Below are positions 25,101 to 33,600 of a DNA stretch of 64,000 bases, in pieces (the stretch's first letter is position 1; each line of letters starts with the position of its first letter). The DNA lies in contig NZ_RSEC01000059.1 of NCBI RefSeq assembly GCF_003937945.1, positions 603,422 through 667,421 of the forward strand. The letters are read 5' to 3'. Origin of the DNA: Amycolatopsis eburnea. Lineage in GTDB: Bacteria > Actinomycetota > Actinomycetes > Mycobacteriales > Pseudonocardiaceae. Under the pieces are notes generated by a model. That model ran no database searches. It saw only the letters and a program-made list of their open reading frames with translations, and was not told the origin of the DNA. The translations under genes and the position numbers were made by a program.

Positions 25101-26081
25101 GCCGGCGACCGAACCGCCGTCGAGGACGACGACCAGGTGCGGGCCGGGCACCCGACCGTCGGACTCGGGGTCGAAGCGGGGCCGTTTGGCCAGTTCCTCT
25201 TCGAGCACCGACTCCAGCGCGGGGATCGTGGGCGCCACCAGGCGAAGCGGGCCGAGTGCGTCGGCGCGCTCGGGGTGCAGCGCGTGCGGCAGCCACTTGA
25301 CCCACTCCCAGTCGCCGCGGCGGTCGTCGGCGAGGCAGACGGCGATCCGCAGGTCGTCCGGCGACTGCAGGGTGGCGAGCTGGGCCAGCAGCGCGCGCAG
25401 CAGGCCGAGCGCGGCCTCGCGGTCGCCGCGCAGGTGGATCCGGCTGAACCCGGTGACGGCGATGGCGAGCGGCAGCCGGTCGACGGTGCCGTAGGTGGTG
25501 ATGAACCGGCGCAACGCCAGCGCGGACAGCGGTTCCAGCTCTTCGAGCGGCTTGGTGTCCGGCGCGACCAGCGTCGTCGCCGGGCCCTGCGGCCCGTGGC
25601 CGATGCGGGCGACACCGAAGTCCGCGTCGTCCTTGCGCCGTTCCCACAGCCGGTAGCTCGCGGCCAGCGACCACAGCGACGCCGGGTCCGGGTGCAGGTA
25701 CTCCATCGCCTCGCGCTGGCGGCGCACCGAACGGCGCAGCCGCAACCGGTGCTGGGCGAGGTGCCGCAGGTACTTGCGGCGCGCGTACCCCATCTCCCGC
25801 CGGCTCGGGCCGCCGCCCTGCAGGAGCCCCATCACGACCATGCCGAGCATGCCGACGCCCATCAGCCCGAAGACGGCGTAGCGCACGGCCCCGCCGGCCG
25901 AACCGGAGAACATCAGCATCATCGCGCCGGTCGTGCCCACCATCGGCAGCACCATCAGCAGCTGCGCCCACTGCCGCGCGGGCGGCGCCGGGAGCTCCGG
26001 CGGTGCCTGGAGGATCAGCTCACCGGAGGGCAGCTCCGGCGAGGGCCGTCGGGCCGGTCGCTTGACCACGATTGTCGCCAC
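22122..26081 (-). CDS. eccC: type VII secretion ATPase EccC, single polypeptide
   Basis: 1319 residues from GTG 26081. Two membrane segments lie at about 36-56 and 62-90. Three FtsK/SpoIIIE-type modules follow with Walker A motifs IGATGSGKSE (about 473), GAPQAGKST (about 830) and ADAQSGKT (about 1120); the first has Walker B VICDEFSE, and the others read VIDGWQ and LVDDYD. EccC is the ESX motor that binds substrate tails and drives export; actinomycetes encode it fused, as here, or split. The three modules look intact. It is divergent from the WXG100 pair and heads the substrate operon. Confidence 0.97.
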   Translation of the reverse strand: MATIVVKRPARRPSPELPSGELILQAPPELPAPPARQWAQLLMVLPMVGTTGAMMLMFSGSAGGAVRYAVFGLMGVGMLGMVVMGLLQGGGPSRREMGYARRKYLRHLAQHRLRLRRSVRRQREAMEYLHPDPASLWSLAASYRLWERRKDDADFGVARIGHGPQGPATTLVAPDTKPLEELEPLSALALRRFITTYGTVDRLPLAIAVTGFSRIHLRGDREAALGLLRALLAQLATLQSPDDLRIAVCLADDRRGDWEWVKWLPHALHPERADALGPLRLVAPTIPALESVLEEELAKRPRFDPESDGRVPGPHLVVVLDGGSVAGSDHLMTGGGVEGVTVVDLTTRPPRALDRTTVVLAVDAGGDLVSETIDGEAPLGRADALGPRAAEGLARQLAPLRLTVGRGGDAPMTAELGLAELLGLGDPYAFDPADTWVPRPNRDRLRVQFGIQADGTPIELDLKESAQDGMGPHGLLIGATGSGKSELLRTLVLALAVTHPPNSLNFALVDFKGGATFARLDALPHTSAVITNLADELHLVDRMTDAINGELIRRQELLRAAGNFASLRDYEKARVAGAPLPEVPTLLVICDEFSELLSAKPDFIDMFVQIGRVGRSLGVHLLLASQRLDEGRLRGLESHLSYRVGLRTFSEMESRAVLGHPEAFRLPRAPGHGFLKVGTDQLDRFRSAYVSGVHQRAATGGARPVTAADQLTLREYTTAYVAGELDTGEAEPEPADEPATGETLLDILVDRLTGQGTPAHQVWLPPLAESPTLDRLLPALAVDRQRGLTAGAPGALRPVLGIVDRPFEQRRDPLVLDLSGAAGHVLVLGAPQAGKSTALRTLITSLALTHTPREAQFYCLDFGGGTLASLAGLPHVSGVSGRLDAGAVRRTVAEVADVLARRERLFAEHRIDGIATYRRLRAEGRFAELPHGDVFLVIDGWQTLRTDFAELEEAVGDLTARGLSYGVHVVASCARAFDLRMNIRDLFASRLELKIGDPIDSIIDRRAAMSVPADAPGSGVSPTGHQMLVALPRVDGVSSASDLAEGTDALVEAVRTAWPGRPAPPVRLLPTQLPYADLPAEDELTGEDAGLAVGIHEHDLSPLRLDFAADPHFFLLADAQSGKTAFLRALAKRIQGAYRPGEARIIVVDHRRGLLGEVADEYLLGFGVNDEHSGGLLAETAEALTKRLPGPDVTPEQLRARNWWQGPEIFVLVDDYDMVATHRDHPLMALLPLVAQASDIGLHVVLARRTGGAGRGLFEPFLGRLREVGTPGLMMSGDRDEGPLLGGMRAQVLPPGRGWLVDRRGGKGLVQLAWHPPTT

Positions 26082-26166
26082 CCCACGAGCGTCCCCGCCC
26101 GGCGGCGTCCGGTGGGCGCGATGACCGGAACAAGACGCGGGCGGCGTCGAAGCCCCCTTCCCGACC

Positions 26167-26172
26167 TAGCCT
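26167..26172 (+). promoter_or_regulatory. -10-like box before the WXG100 pair
   Basis: TAGCCT at 26167-26172 lies 38 bases upstream of ATG 26211 in the 129-bp divergent spacer with eccC. The resulting leader would include the GGAGGGAAA ribosome site. The same hexamer is at 45367. Confidence 0.35.
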
Positions 26173-26210
26173 GGCCGGGACAGGCGCAATCCAACCGGAG
26201 GGAAACCGCG

Positions 26211-26558
26211 ATGTTCGGTTCGACAGGGGGAATCGACGGCGACGTCGACGCGATGCTGCGGCAGGCGAAGACGTCGTCGGAGACCGCCACCAATCTGCAG
26301 AACAGCTCCCAGCACGTGACGAGCGCCGGCGTCGACCTGCGGTCCGCGAGCAGCGGCCGCTGGGCCGACGGGTTCGCCGACGCCGACCAGGGCCGCCAGA
26401 CGGTCGTCGACCACCACCTGGCCCCGAAGTACGTGGCGGCCTCCGACGCGATGCACCGCGGCGCCGGCGGCTACCAGGACGCCGACGACGCGGCCAACCA
26501 GGAAGCCAATCGCGTGAGCTACCAGGCCGGCGGCTTCGGCATCTCGGCGCAGATCTGA
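26211..26558 (+). CDS. WXG100-type ESX protein
   Basis: 115 residues from ATG 26211 with GGAGGGAAA upstream. Two predicted helices flank SGRWADGFADADQG, where RWADG matches the W-x-G turn of ESAT-6-like proteins. The start IDGDVDAM resembles that of the two EspC-like proteins in this locus. WXG100 proteins are secreted as helical-hairpin dimers; the likely partner is encoded 14 bp downstream. It is transcribed divergently from eccC. Confidence 0.8.
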   Translation: MFGSTGGIDGDVDAMLRQAKTSSETATNLQNSSQHVTSAGVDLRSASSGRWADGFADADQGRQTVVDHHLAPKYVAASDAMHRGAGGYQDADDAANQEANRVSYQAGGFGISAQI

Positions 26559-26572
26559 CGAAGGGAACCGCC

Positions 26573-26872
26573 ATGACCTCCCGCATCACCGGAAACAGCG
26601 ACGCGATCCACGGCACGGCGCAGACCGTGGCCCAGGGCGCGCAGCAGAGCCGCGAACACACCGACGACCACCACCACGGCGCGGGCTTCCTCTACGAGAA
26701 CGAACTGACCGACGCGTTCGGTTCGAGCTACTACGAGGTGGTGGGCAACGTCCAGGCGAAGGCGAACGAAGCCTGGGAGCAGCAGAACGCGCAGAGCCAG
26801 GGCCTCGTCCGGGCCGACGACCACCTGATGAGCGCGGTGCGTGCCGCCGAGCAGGCGATCCGCGGCATCTGA
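26573..26872 (+). CDS. WXG100-like ESX partner protein
   Basis: 99 residues from ATG 26573, with AAGGGA upstream. It is all-helical: SRITGNSDAIHGTAQTVAQG, then FGSSYYEVVGNVQAKANEAW, ending LMSAVRAAEQAIRGI. The canonical W-x-G is not obvious; FGSSYY occupies the turn. A His/Asp cluster (HTDDHHHG) in the loop could bind metal. Small size and 14-bp spacing after a WXG100 gene suggest the second subunit of a heterodimer. A strong terminator follows. Confidence 0.72.
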   Translation: MTSRITGNSDAIHGTAQTVAQGAQQSREHTDDHHHGAGFLYENELTDAFGSSYYEVVGNVQAKANEAWEQQNAQSQGLVRADDHLMSAVRAAEQAIRGI

Positions 26873-26886
26873 GGTTCGGGACGCGA

Positions 26887-26923
26887 GCGGCCCCGGAAGG
26901 TTCGGCTTCCGGGGCCGCTTTCG
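26887..26923 (+). terminator. strong intrinsic terminator after the WXG100 pair
   Basis: GCGGCCCCGGAAG (26887-26899) pairs perfectly with CTTCCGGGGCCGC (26906-26918) across a 6-base loop, followed by TTTCG. It starts 14 bases after the stop at 26872. Confidence 0.85.
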
Positions 26924-26954
26924 CGTGCTGTTTCCCGACGATTTGCCCGGGCCG

Positions 26955-27273
26955 GACGTCGTGAACGACCCTTTCATGACGTCTGGCCGATCCGCCCGTC
27001 CGCGATGTCATGAAAGAGTCGTTCACCTCGTCCGACGACATGAACGACCCTTTCATGTCGTCCGGCGACAGGGCTCCGGCCGTGGCGAGTGGCGCCGGGG
27101 GCCCGGTGGTGTCTTGAATGAGTCATTCAGGACCCCCGAAGACCTGAATGAGTCATTCAAGACGTCGGCGAAGCCGCCGCCGGGCAAACCGCCGCGACTG
27201 TGCCGGGACCCTGTCGCCAGACGCCATGAACGACCCTTTCATGTCGTCCGGCGAGGTGAACGACTCGTTCATG
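26955..27273. repeat. cluster of family B palindromes between convergent genes
   Basis: This fills most of the 430-bp gap between 26872 and 27303, which holds no gene. CATGAACGACCCTTTCATG is exact at 27041-27058 with its flanks and at 27225-27243; variants are at 26961-26978, 27009-27026 (reverse orientation) and 27256-27273. A related pair built on TGAATGAGTCATTCA forms a perfect 21-bp inverted repeat (27111-27131 with 27143-27163). The flanks often extend to GACGTC or GACGAC, lengthening the symmetry. Confidence 0.75.
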
Positions 27274-27302
27274 TCGTTGCGAGGGCGGCGGCTTCGCGTG
27301 CG

Positions 27303-28580
27303 TCAGACCAGAAACACCTGTTCCGGTGGCTCGGCGGCCGCAGGCTCGACGGGTACCGGCGCCGCCCAGCCCGGCCGCCAGCGCCGCCGCCTGCCCCGGG
27401 GCACGACCACCGCGACCAGCCCGGCCACCACGACCGCACCGCCCACGCCGACGGCCAGCCACTTCGCCGTGGCCGCCGTGTCCCGCTCCCGCTCCGCCTG
27501 CGCCAGCCGGGCCCGATCGGGCGGCTGGGGCACGAAAGCAGGCAGCAGCGCGGGTTTCGCCGGGTCCAGCCCGTCGGTCACCGCGCGGTACGGATCGACG
27601 ATGCCGGCCCCGAACGCGTGGCTGCCGCGGCCGCCGCGGGCCGGGGTCGCGGTCGCCAGGAGCCGCTGGGTCACCTGGGCCGCGCTCAGCTCCGGCCACG
27701 CCGAGCGCACCAGCGCCGCGGTTCCGGAGACGAAGGGCGCGGCGAAGCTCGTACCGTCCACATAGGCGTGCCCGCCCGCCCGCGTCGTGGTCAGCACCTT
27801 CGCGCCCGGGGCCACGATGTCGACGTACGGGCCGATCTGCGAGCCGGCCAGCCGGGCCCCGTCGATGTCGACGGCGCCGACGCCGAGCACCCCGGGGTAG
27901 GCGGCCGGGTACGACGGCAGTTCGCCGCTCGTGTCCTTCTGCGCGTTGCCCGCCGCCGCCACGACGAGCGCGTCGCGCGCCACCGCGTACGTCACCGCGT
28001 CGCGGATCACCGGGAAGTCGTCGTGGCCGGCCAGTGACAGGTTGATCACCTTCGCGCCCTGGTCCGCGGCGTAGCGGATGCCGTTCGCGACGACCTGCGG
28101 GTCGATCCGCAGCGACTCGCCCTGGTCGCCGACGTCCCGGTCGCTGATCCGCACCGGCAGGAGCGCCGCGTCGGGCGCCACGCCGTGGAACCCGATGCCC
28201 GGCACCGGATCCGCGCCGACGATGCCGGCCACCCCGGTGCCGTGCGACACGCAGTCGAACGCCCCGGGCAGCGCGCCCGCGAGGTAGAAGTCCCGCCCCG
28301 GCAGCACTTTTCCCGGCCGGTTCAGCTGCGGGTGGTCAGCGTCCACACCGGAATCGACGACGGCGACCAGCACGCCCGCGCCGCGGCTGTGCGGCCACGC
28401 CCGTTCCGGGGAAAGCGTTTGCTGGGCCCACGGCTGGGCCGCCACGGTGGGGTGCGCGGGTTCCGGGTCGTGGCAGGCGCCGGCGGGTGGCGCCGCGTGG
28501 GCCGGCGGCGCGACGAGGAGGGGCAGCGCGGCCGCGGCCAGCACGGCGGCGAGTCGTCTGGGTCGAGTCACGTCCGCCAT
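27303..28580 (-). CDS. mycP: type VII secretion-associated serine protease mycosin MycP
   Basis: 425 residues. A signal peptide (about 1-30) precedes a subtilisin domain with the complete triad: Asp76 in VAVVDSGVD, His113 in SHGTGVAG and Ser278 in GTSFAAP; Asn212 in AAGNAQ fits the oxyanion hole. A C-terminal membrane anchor (about 377-397) and a basic/Pro tail follow. Mycosins are membrane-bound on the outer face and are needed for ESX complex stability. The ATG at 28580 is used; GTG 28571 is possible and gives a more typical signal peptide. It lies 53 bp after the DUF6177-like pair. Confidence 0.95.
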   Translation of the reverse strand: MADVTRPRRLAAVLAAAALPLLVAPPAHAAPPAGACHDPEPAHPTVAAQPWAQQTLSPERAWPHSRGAGVLVAVVDSGVDADHPQLNRPGKVLPGRDFYLAGALPGAFDCVSHGTGVAGIVGADPVPGIGFHGVAPDAALLPVRISDRDVGDQGESLRIDPQVVANGIRYAADQGAKVINLSLAGHDDFPVIRDAVTYAVARDALVVAAAGNAQKDTSGELPSYPAAYPGVLGVGAVDIDGARLAGSQIGPYVDIVAPGAKVLTTTRAGGHAYVDGTSFAAPFVSGTAALVRSAWPELSAAQVTQRLLATATPARGGRGSHAFGAGIVDPYRAVTDGLDPAKPALLPAFVPQPPDRARLAQAERERDTAATAKWLAVGVGGAVVVAGLVAVVVPRGRRRRWRPGWAAPVPVEPAAAEPPEQVFLV

Positions 28581-28633
28581 CGTCCGCCGGGAGCCGCCGC
28601 GCCAGGCCGTCGTGGCGACAACAGGACATCCGC

Positions 28634-29545
28634 TCAGTCCTCCCCGAAGTGGTGCAGGAGCGCGGCGAACTGCTCGTACGGCGGGGCGGGGTCGCCGTCG
28701 AAGCGGCACCAAACGGCGGTGTGCGGTCCGGAGCCGAGGAGCTGCACCCACGCGGCCGGCGCGCGGTGGGCGTGCGCGACGCCGTTCTTCGCCACCAGCT
28801 CGGGTCCGAAGAGGACACCGTAGGGCAACGCGGCCGCCACGCCGGGGGAGCGCAGCCCCGCCCGCCGCCCCGGGTGCGCGCCGACGACGACCAGCCGGGC
28901 CGTGCGGGCGGCTTCGGCGGCCAGCGCTTCGATACCGGCCCGCGCCACGGTGCCGGCCGCGGGTCCGCTCAGCTCGACGTCTTCGACCACCGCACCGTCC
29001 ACTTGCGACACCCGGAGCCGTCCGATGACGCCGTCTCCGGCCACGACCACGTTCACCGGACGGGGAGCGCGCTGCCGGAAGTGGTCCGCGAGGTCGTCGG
29101 TGGACCAGGGCTGCGTGACCGGCTCGGCGACACCCCAGCCGAGGGGTGGGCTACCGGTGAGCGCCCGCATCGCCGTCTCGACGCTCGCCCCGGCCCGGGG
29201 CGGGTCCGCGGTGACGATGCGCACTTCCAGATCACCGGATCCGGGGACCGGCGCCGGGCTGTCCGGAGCGTCGCCGTCGCGGACGAACCGGAGCCCGTTC
29301 CACGCCAGGGGAAAGCCCCGGAAGCCGTCGCGGTCGCCCGCGACCCAGTCGCCGAGGCCGTCGCGCAGCAGCAGCTCCAGCGGGAAGGTGAGGCGGCTGT
29401 CCGCTGGGGTGCGCACCTGCAGCGCCCGCCCGCCGCGCGCGGCCGCTTTGGCCGCGTCGACCAGCCACGTCGTGGCGGGCACGACGGCGCGGTGCTGCTC
29501 GACGACGACGGCCTCCGCCGTGATGCGGTCGGCGGCGGGGATCAC
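28634..29545 (-). CDS. DUF6177-like protein, C-terminal part
   Basis: 303 residues from GTG 29545, overlapping the upstream stop as GTGA. It contains EQHRAVVPATTWLVDAAKAA, LTFPLELLLRDGLGDWV, a PLGWGVAEPVTQPWS motif and a C-terminal region with ALPYGVLFGPELVAKNG. From memory, Streptomyces T7SS loci carry a single DUF6177 protein with these elements after a WWxEA-type N-terminal domain; here that N-terminal part is a separate gene (29542). Function is unknown; position next to mycP implies a secretion role. Confidence 0.6.
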   Translation of the reverse strand: MIPAADRITAEAVVVEQHRAVVPATTWLVDAAKAAARGGRALQVRTPADSRLTFPLELLLRDGLGDWVAGDRDGFRGFPLAWNGLRFVRDGDAPDSPAPVPGSGDLEVRIVTADPPRAGASVETAMRALTGSPPLGWGVAEPVTQPWSTDDLADHFRQRAPRPVNVVVAGDGVIGRLRVSQVDGAVVEDVELSGPAAGTVARAGIEALAAEAARTARLVVVGAHPGRRAGLRSPGVAAALPYGVLFGPELVAKNGVAHAHRAPAAWVQLLGSGPHTAVWCRFDGDPAPPYEQFAALLHHFGED

Positions 29546-29886
29546 CGGCTCGACCACGCCCGGCCCCCGGTCGCGACGGCCAGCGCCCCGGCGAACGTCC
29601 TGGCGACCGCTTCGGCTTCGGCGTCTTCGTCCGGAGCTCGGCCTTCGACCCACCACACCGGCGGCGGGACGTCGAGCCCGAGCAGCCGGCCCACCTCGCC
29701 GGGAACGTCCACGAGCCGGGCACCTTCGACCGTCAGCAGTGCCCGCCCGTCGGCGTGCCGGACACCGATCAGCCGCCGGTCCGCGTCGAAGTCCACAAAG
29801 GATCGTTCGCCCGCCGTCAGCAGCGCCGCGACGACGGCTTCGGGGCCGGGTTCGCGCCGGCACAGCGCGACGACGTCGAAGGTCAT
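29542..29886 (-). CDS. DUF6177-like protein, N-terminal part as separate gene
   Basis: 114 residues from ATG 29886. The segment GRALLTVEGARLVDVPGEVG, then RLLG and PVWWVEGRAPD resembles the N-terminal domain of Streptomyces DUF6177 proteins. The stop overlaps the next start (GTGA), so the two halves are made in tandem and may reassemble. Because the overlap is a regular coupling signal and not a frameshift scar, this looks like a stable split or the ancestral unfused state. Confidence 0.6.
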   Translation of the reverse strand: MTFDVVALCRREPGPEAVVAALLTAGERSFVDFDADRRLIGVRHADGRALLTVEGARLVDVPGEVGRLLGLDVPPPVWWVEGRAPDEDAEAEAVARTFAGALAVATGGRAWSSR

Positions 29887-30005
29887 GCCCGCCATCGTCG
29901 CGTCCGGCGGGCCGCGGAACACCCGCGTGGCAAGAACAAGCCACCCGGCCGCGCGGGACGCCGTGCGCCGCGACACTGGGCCGGAGACGACCCCCGGAGG
30001 TGGCC

Positions 30006-30374
30006 GTGGATTCCCCGTTCCCGTTCGACTTGCGCGCCGACCACGCGCGCCTGGCCGGCGACATCCGGTCGACGCAGCAGCGCATGGCCGAGATCCGCGC
30101 CGCCGCCGAGTCCGACGACGGGCTGATCGGGGTCACCGTCGGCGGTGCGGGCGAGCTCCTCGAGCTGCGGCTGGACCCGCGCATCTATCGCAGGACCGAT
30201 GCGGCCGCGCTCGCGCGGGACATCACCGCCACCGTGCACCGGGCCGTCGAACTCGCCGAGGAGGAGGGGCTCGCCATCGTCGCGAGTCTGCTGCCGCCGG
30301 ACGCCACGCCCGCGTCGACCGATCTGCGCTTCGACCCGCTGCTGCACGAACTCGACCGCCGGAGCGCCCGGTGA
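30006..30374 (+). CDS. YbaB/EbfC-like small protein in the ESX locus
   Basis: 122 residues from GTG 30006, with GGAGG upstream. An N-terminal coiled helix (LAGDIRSTQQRMAEIRAAAE) precedes a beta hairpin (LIGVTVGGAGELLELRLDPR) and a C-terminal helix, the YbaB fold. Such YbaB-like proteins recur in actinobacterial T7SS loci, where they may act as substrate chaperones instead of DNA-binding proteins. It overlaps the next gene by 4 bp, opening the toxin operon 30006-35036. Confidence 0.72.
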   Translation: MDSPFPFDLRADHARLAGDIRSTQQRMAEIRAAAESDDGLIGVTVGGAGELLELRLDPRIYRRTDAAALARDITATVHRAVELAEEEGLAIVASLLPPDATPASTDLRFDPLLHELDRRSAR

Positions 30375-30697
30375 CCGGGATCGACCACGACGGCGACGGC
30401 CGCATCGACATGGACCCGGACGAGACCGCCGCCCGGCTGGCCCGCCTGCGCGATGCCGGCACGGCGCTCGACGCGGCGTGGCCGGGGTGCCGCGACCGGA
30501 TCGAGGTCCCCGGGCGGCTGGGTGGCGGCCCGCTGGGGCAGGCGTTCACGAAGGTCTACAGTGGACCGAAGCAGGCGATCGGCGACGCGATGGCCCAGCT
30601 GACCGGCGCCTACCAGACGTTGGCGGGCAACGGCGACCAGGCGGTGCGCGGCTACCAAGCCGCGGATGGCGCGGCCGCCGCCGAATTCCCGCGGTGA
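30371..30697 (+). CDS. WXG100-like partner with a calcium-loop-like start
   Basis: 108 residues from GTG 30371 (GTGA overlap with 30374). Residues 5-16 read DHDGDGRIDMDP, matching EF-hand/dockerin loop positions 1, 3, 5, 6 and 8; the last ligand is not Glu. The rest is a helical hairpin ending AGNGDQAVRGYQAADG, as in ESX-type small partners. It precedes the toxin gene with another GTGA overlap, so it is probably the toxin's cosecretion partner. Confidence 0.65.
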   Translation: MTGIDHDGDGRIDMDPDETAARLARLRDAGTALDAAWPGCRDRIEVPGRLGGGPLGQAFTKVYSGPKQAIGDAMAQLTGAYQTLAGNGDQAVRGYQAADGAAAAEFPR

Positions 30698-33600
30698 CGG
30701 ACCTCCTCGAACCGGACGGCGATCTGTGGCGCTGGGTCGTCTTGAACGGCGGCCGGCCGAAGGACTCGCTGTGGCCGCCGGACAGCGAGACCGACGCCCA
30801 CAACCTCGCCCAGGCGTGGACCGACGCGGCGAAGGCGCTGCGCGACGCCGTCCAGCACGCCGACCAGGCCGCGGCCGACCTGCGGACGACGTGGACGGAC
30901 GCGGCCGGGTTCGAGATGTACTACGCCGTCCACTCGCTCAACCACGGCGGCACCGGCGAATCGGGCCTCGCCGACCTCGCCACCGCGATGGACGGCCTCG
31001 CGGCGCTGAGCCAGGACTATGCGAACAAGGTCAGCAGCGCGAAGTTCCTGATCCGGGCGTACATCGCGCAGAACGAGTCCCTCTTCGCGCGCTGCACCAG
31101 TCTGGCGGCGCAGCTGGTGTTCGTGATCAACGTGGCCGGGCAGGTCGCGAAGATCCAGACGGACCTGGCCGACAAGTTCGGCAAGCCCCCGGAACCGGAG
31201 AAACCGAAGAAGCCGCACGGCTTCTGGGGGAACGTCGGCGAGTTCTTCGCGGGCATCGGCGAGGGCGCCAAGGAGATGGTGGTCGGCTTCGGCGCGCTGG
31301 CGGGCTACGCCGACGGCCACTGGTCGTGGTCGACCGCCGGGCAGGCGTGGGGCGGCCTCGGCAAGTTCGCCCTCGCGGCGGCGACGTACAGCGTGCCGGG
31401 GATGTCGTCGCTCGACCAGACCTTTGGCCTGCCGGGCTTCGAACGCGGCGAGATGGGCCGCACGCTCGTCGACGCGGGCAAGTCCCTGGTCGCGTGGGAC
31501 GAGTGGAGCGACGACCCGGCCCGCGCGGGCGGCAAGGCGACGTTCAACATCGTGAGTTCGGTCCTGGGCACGAAGGGCGCGGGCGCGGCGATGCGCGGCG
31601 CCGGAGCTGCCGCGGCGGGCAGCCGGGTGGGCGCGGTCGCGGCGGCGGGCCGGGCGGTGGAGGCGACGGGGTCGGCCATCACGAAGATCCCCACGGCGAC
31701 GGAAGTGGCGGGGAAGGTCGTCCGGAAGATCCCGGGGGTGGAGGGGGCGCTCTCGCGGGTCGGGCTGGGGCGGGGTGGGCCTCATGTCGAGGAGCCGGCG
31801 CCGCGGCGGGAGGCGGGGGCGGGGGAGCGGCCGCCGGAGGATCCGCCGGGAGGCCCGCCGCCGGAGAAGGTGCCGAGCCGGCCGTCGGAGCAGGGGTCGC
31901 CTGGCGAGCGGCGTCCGGAGCGGCCGGTGGAGCATGGGCCGTCGCGGCCTGCCGAGGGCACGCCGGAGCATGCGCCGTCGCGGCCTGCCGAGCGCGCGCC
32001 TTCGGAACGAGCGCCGGAGCACGAGCCGACCCGGCCTACCGAGCGCGCGCCTTCGGAGCGCGCGCCGGACCGGCCGGCGGAGCACGGGTCGACGCGGCCT
32101 GCTGAGCACGTGTCTTCGGAGCGAGCGCCGGAGCCCGCGCCGCGACCGGGTTCCGTCGGCGAGGCACTGGGCGGGGAACGGCCGCACACCGGGGTGGAGC
32201 CGGGCCGTGGCGAGGCACCGGCTTCCGGGACGGGCGAGCACTCACGGCATCAGGAGGCCGAGCACGCCGGAACCCCGGCGCCCGACACCGTGCCATGGCG
32301 CGACGCCAAGGCCGTGCTGGACCCGAGCACCCACCAGGCCCACCTGACGGGTGCGCTCGCCCCGGAACGGGAAACGCACGCCACGACCGGCGTGGACCGC
32401 GACCACTTCCTGGAACAGGAGCGCTGGGCGGCGGCGGCCGCTTCACCCGAGCCGAAAACGTTGCCGCAGAAGGTGGCCTTCGCGTTCCTCCAGGGCATCG
32501 GGCTGACCCACACCGGCCTCGACATGGCGGCAGGCCACCGCTTCACCCCCACCGGCGGACCGGCCGACGTGCCCCCGCCCAAGGACCACAAGCCGAAGAA
32601 GCACGAGGAGGCCCCAGCCGAGCCGGCCCCGGAGTCCACTCCGGACCCGCTGAAACCGGGCGACCCGGGTCTGCCGCCGAAATTCGGCGAGAACGCCGTC
32701 GCCCAGGTCGATCTCGAAGCGATGAAGGTCGACCGCATCGACCCGCCAACCCACCCGGAGCCGATTCCGGCCGGCGCGCCCCCGCGCCCGAGCGGCGACA
32801 TCGACAAGGCAATCAACCCGGCCGCCACCCACGAGCCCGGCCCGCACCTTGACGACCCGCCGCGCCCGACCGCCATTCGCGAGCACGGTGGTCACCCCGA
32901 TGACCCGCCGAATCACGCGCGCGGCCCTCACCCCGACGATCCGCCGCCGGACTCTGTCCGCGAGCGCGGCCGTCACGCCGGCGATCCGCCCCCGAACCCC
33001 GCTCACGAGCGTGGCCGTCACGGCGACGACCCGCCTCCGGACCCCGCCCACGAGCGTGGCCCTCACTCCGACGACCCGCCCCCGGACCCCGGCCACGGCG
33101 AGCACGAGCACGGCCCCCACCCCGACGACCCACCACCCCCCGACACCGTCAACGCCCGCCACGCCGAAACCACCCCCTCCGGCAGCTCCTACCACGCCGC
33201 CGACCCCGGCCTGGGCGACCTGCCCCACCGCGTCCCGCCCGACCCGCACGGCCGCCACACCGTCGACGTCCACGTCACCCCGGACGGCCGCGCCCGCGTC
33301 GGCGACCACCACTACACCCCCAAGGAGTTCGCCGGCCTCCTACGCCGCAACGCCGACTACGACGGCGGCCCGATCCGCCTGATCGGCTGCGACGCGAGCT
33401 CCAACGCGTTCGCCCACGGCCTGGCCCGCGAACTCGACACCGAAGTGCTGGCCCCGACGAAAGCCGCCTGGACCGACTCCCGCGGCCGGGTCTTCTCCTC
33501 CGACTTCGAGGTCGGCCCGGACGGCCGCCTGCGGCCCCGGATCCCGCCCGACGGCGAGTGGCACACCCACCACCCGGACGGCTCCACCCACCGCGCCGGC

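Noticed and set aside
21786..26558. A 1590-codon open frame antisense to eccC
   Set aside because: It is opposite a protein with three intact ATPase modules; long antisense frames are routine at this GC, and its composition (Arg/Gln/Val-rich) matches no family.
26955..27273. Repeated units considered as a CRISPR array
   Set aside because: The units are palindromes in alternating orientation with irregular spacing and no uniform spacers; no cas genes are nearby.
28634..29886. The two DUF6177-like frames as a frameshifted pseudogene
   Set aside because: The junction is a regular GTGA stop/start overlap and both frames have normal codon bias, so two genes are more likely.
33000..33130. His/Asp/Pro repeat array of the toxin as a metal-storage or collagen-like domain
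   Set aside because: The repeats look like a hydrophilic linker typical of T7SS toxins; nothing specific for metal storage is visible.
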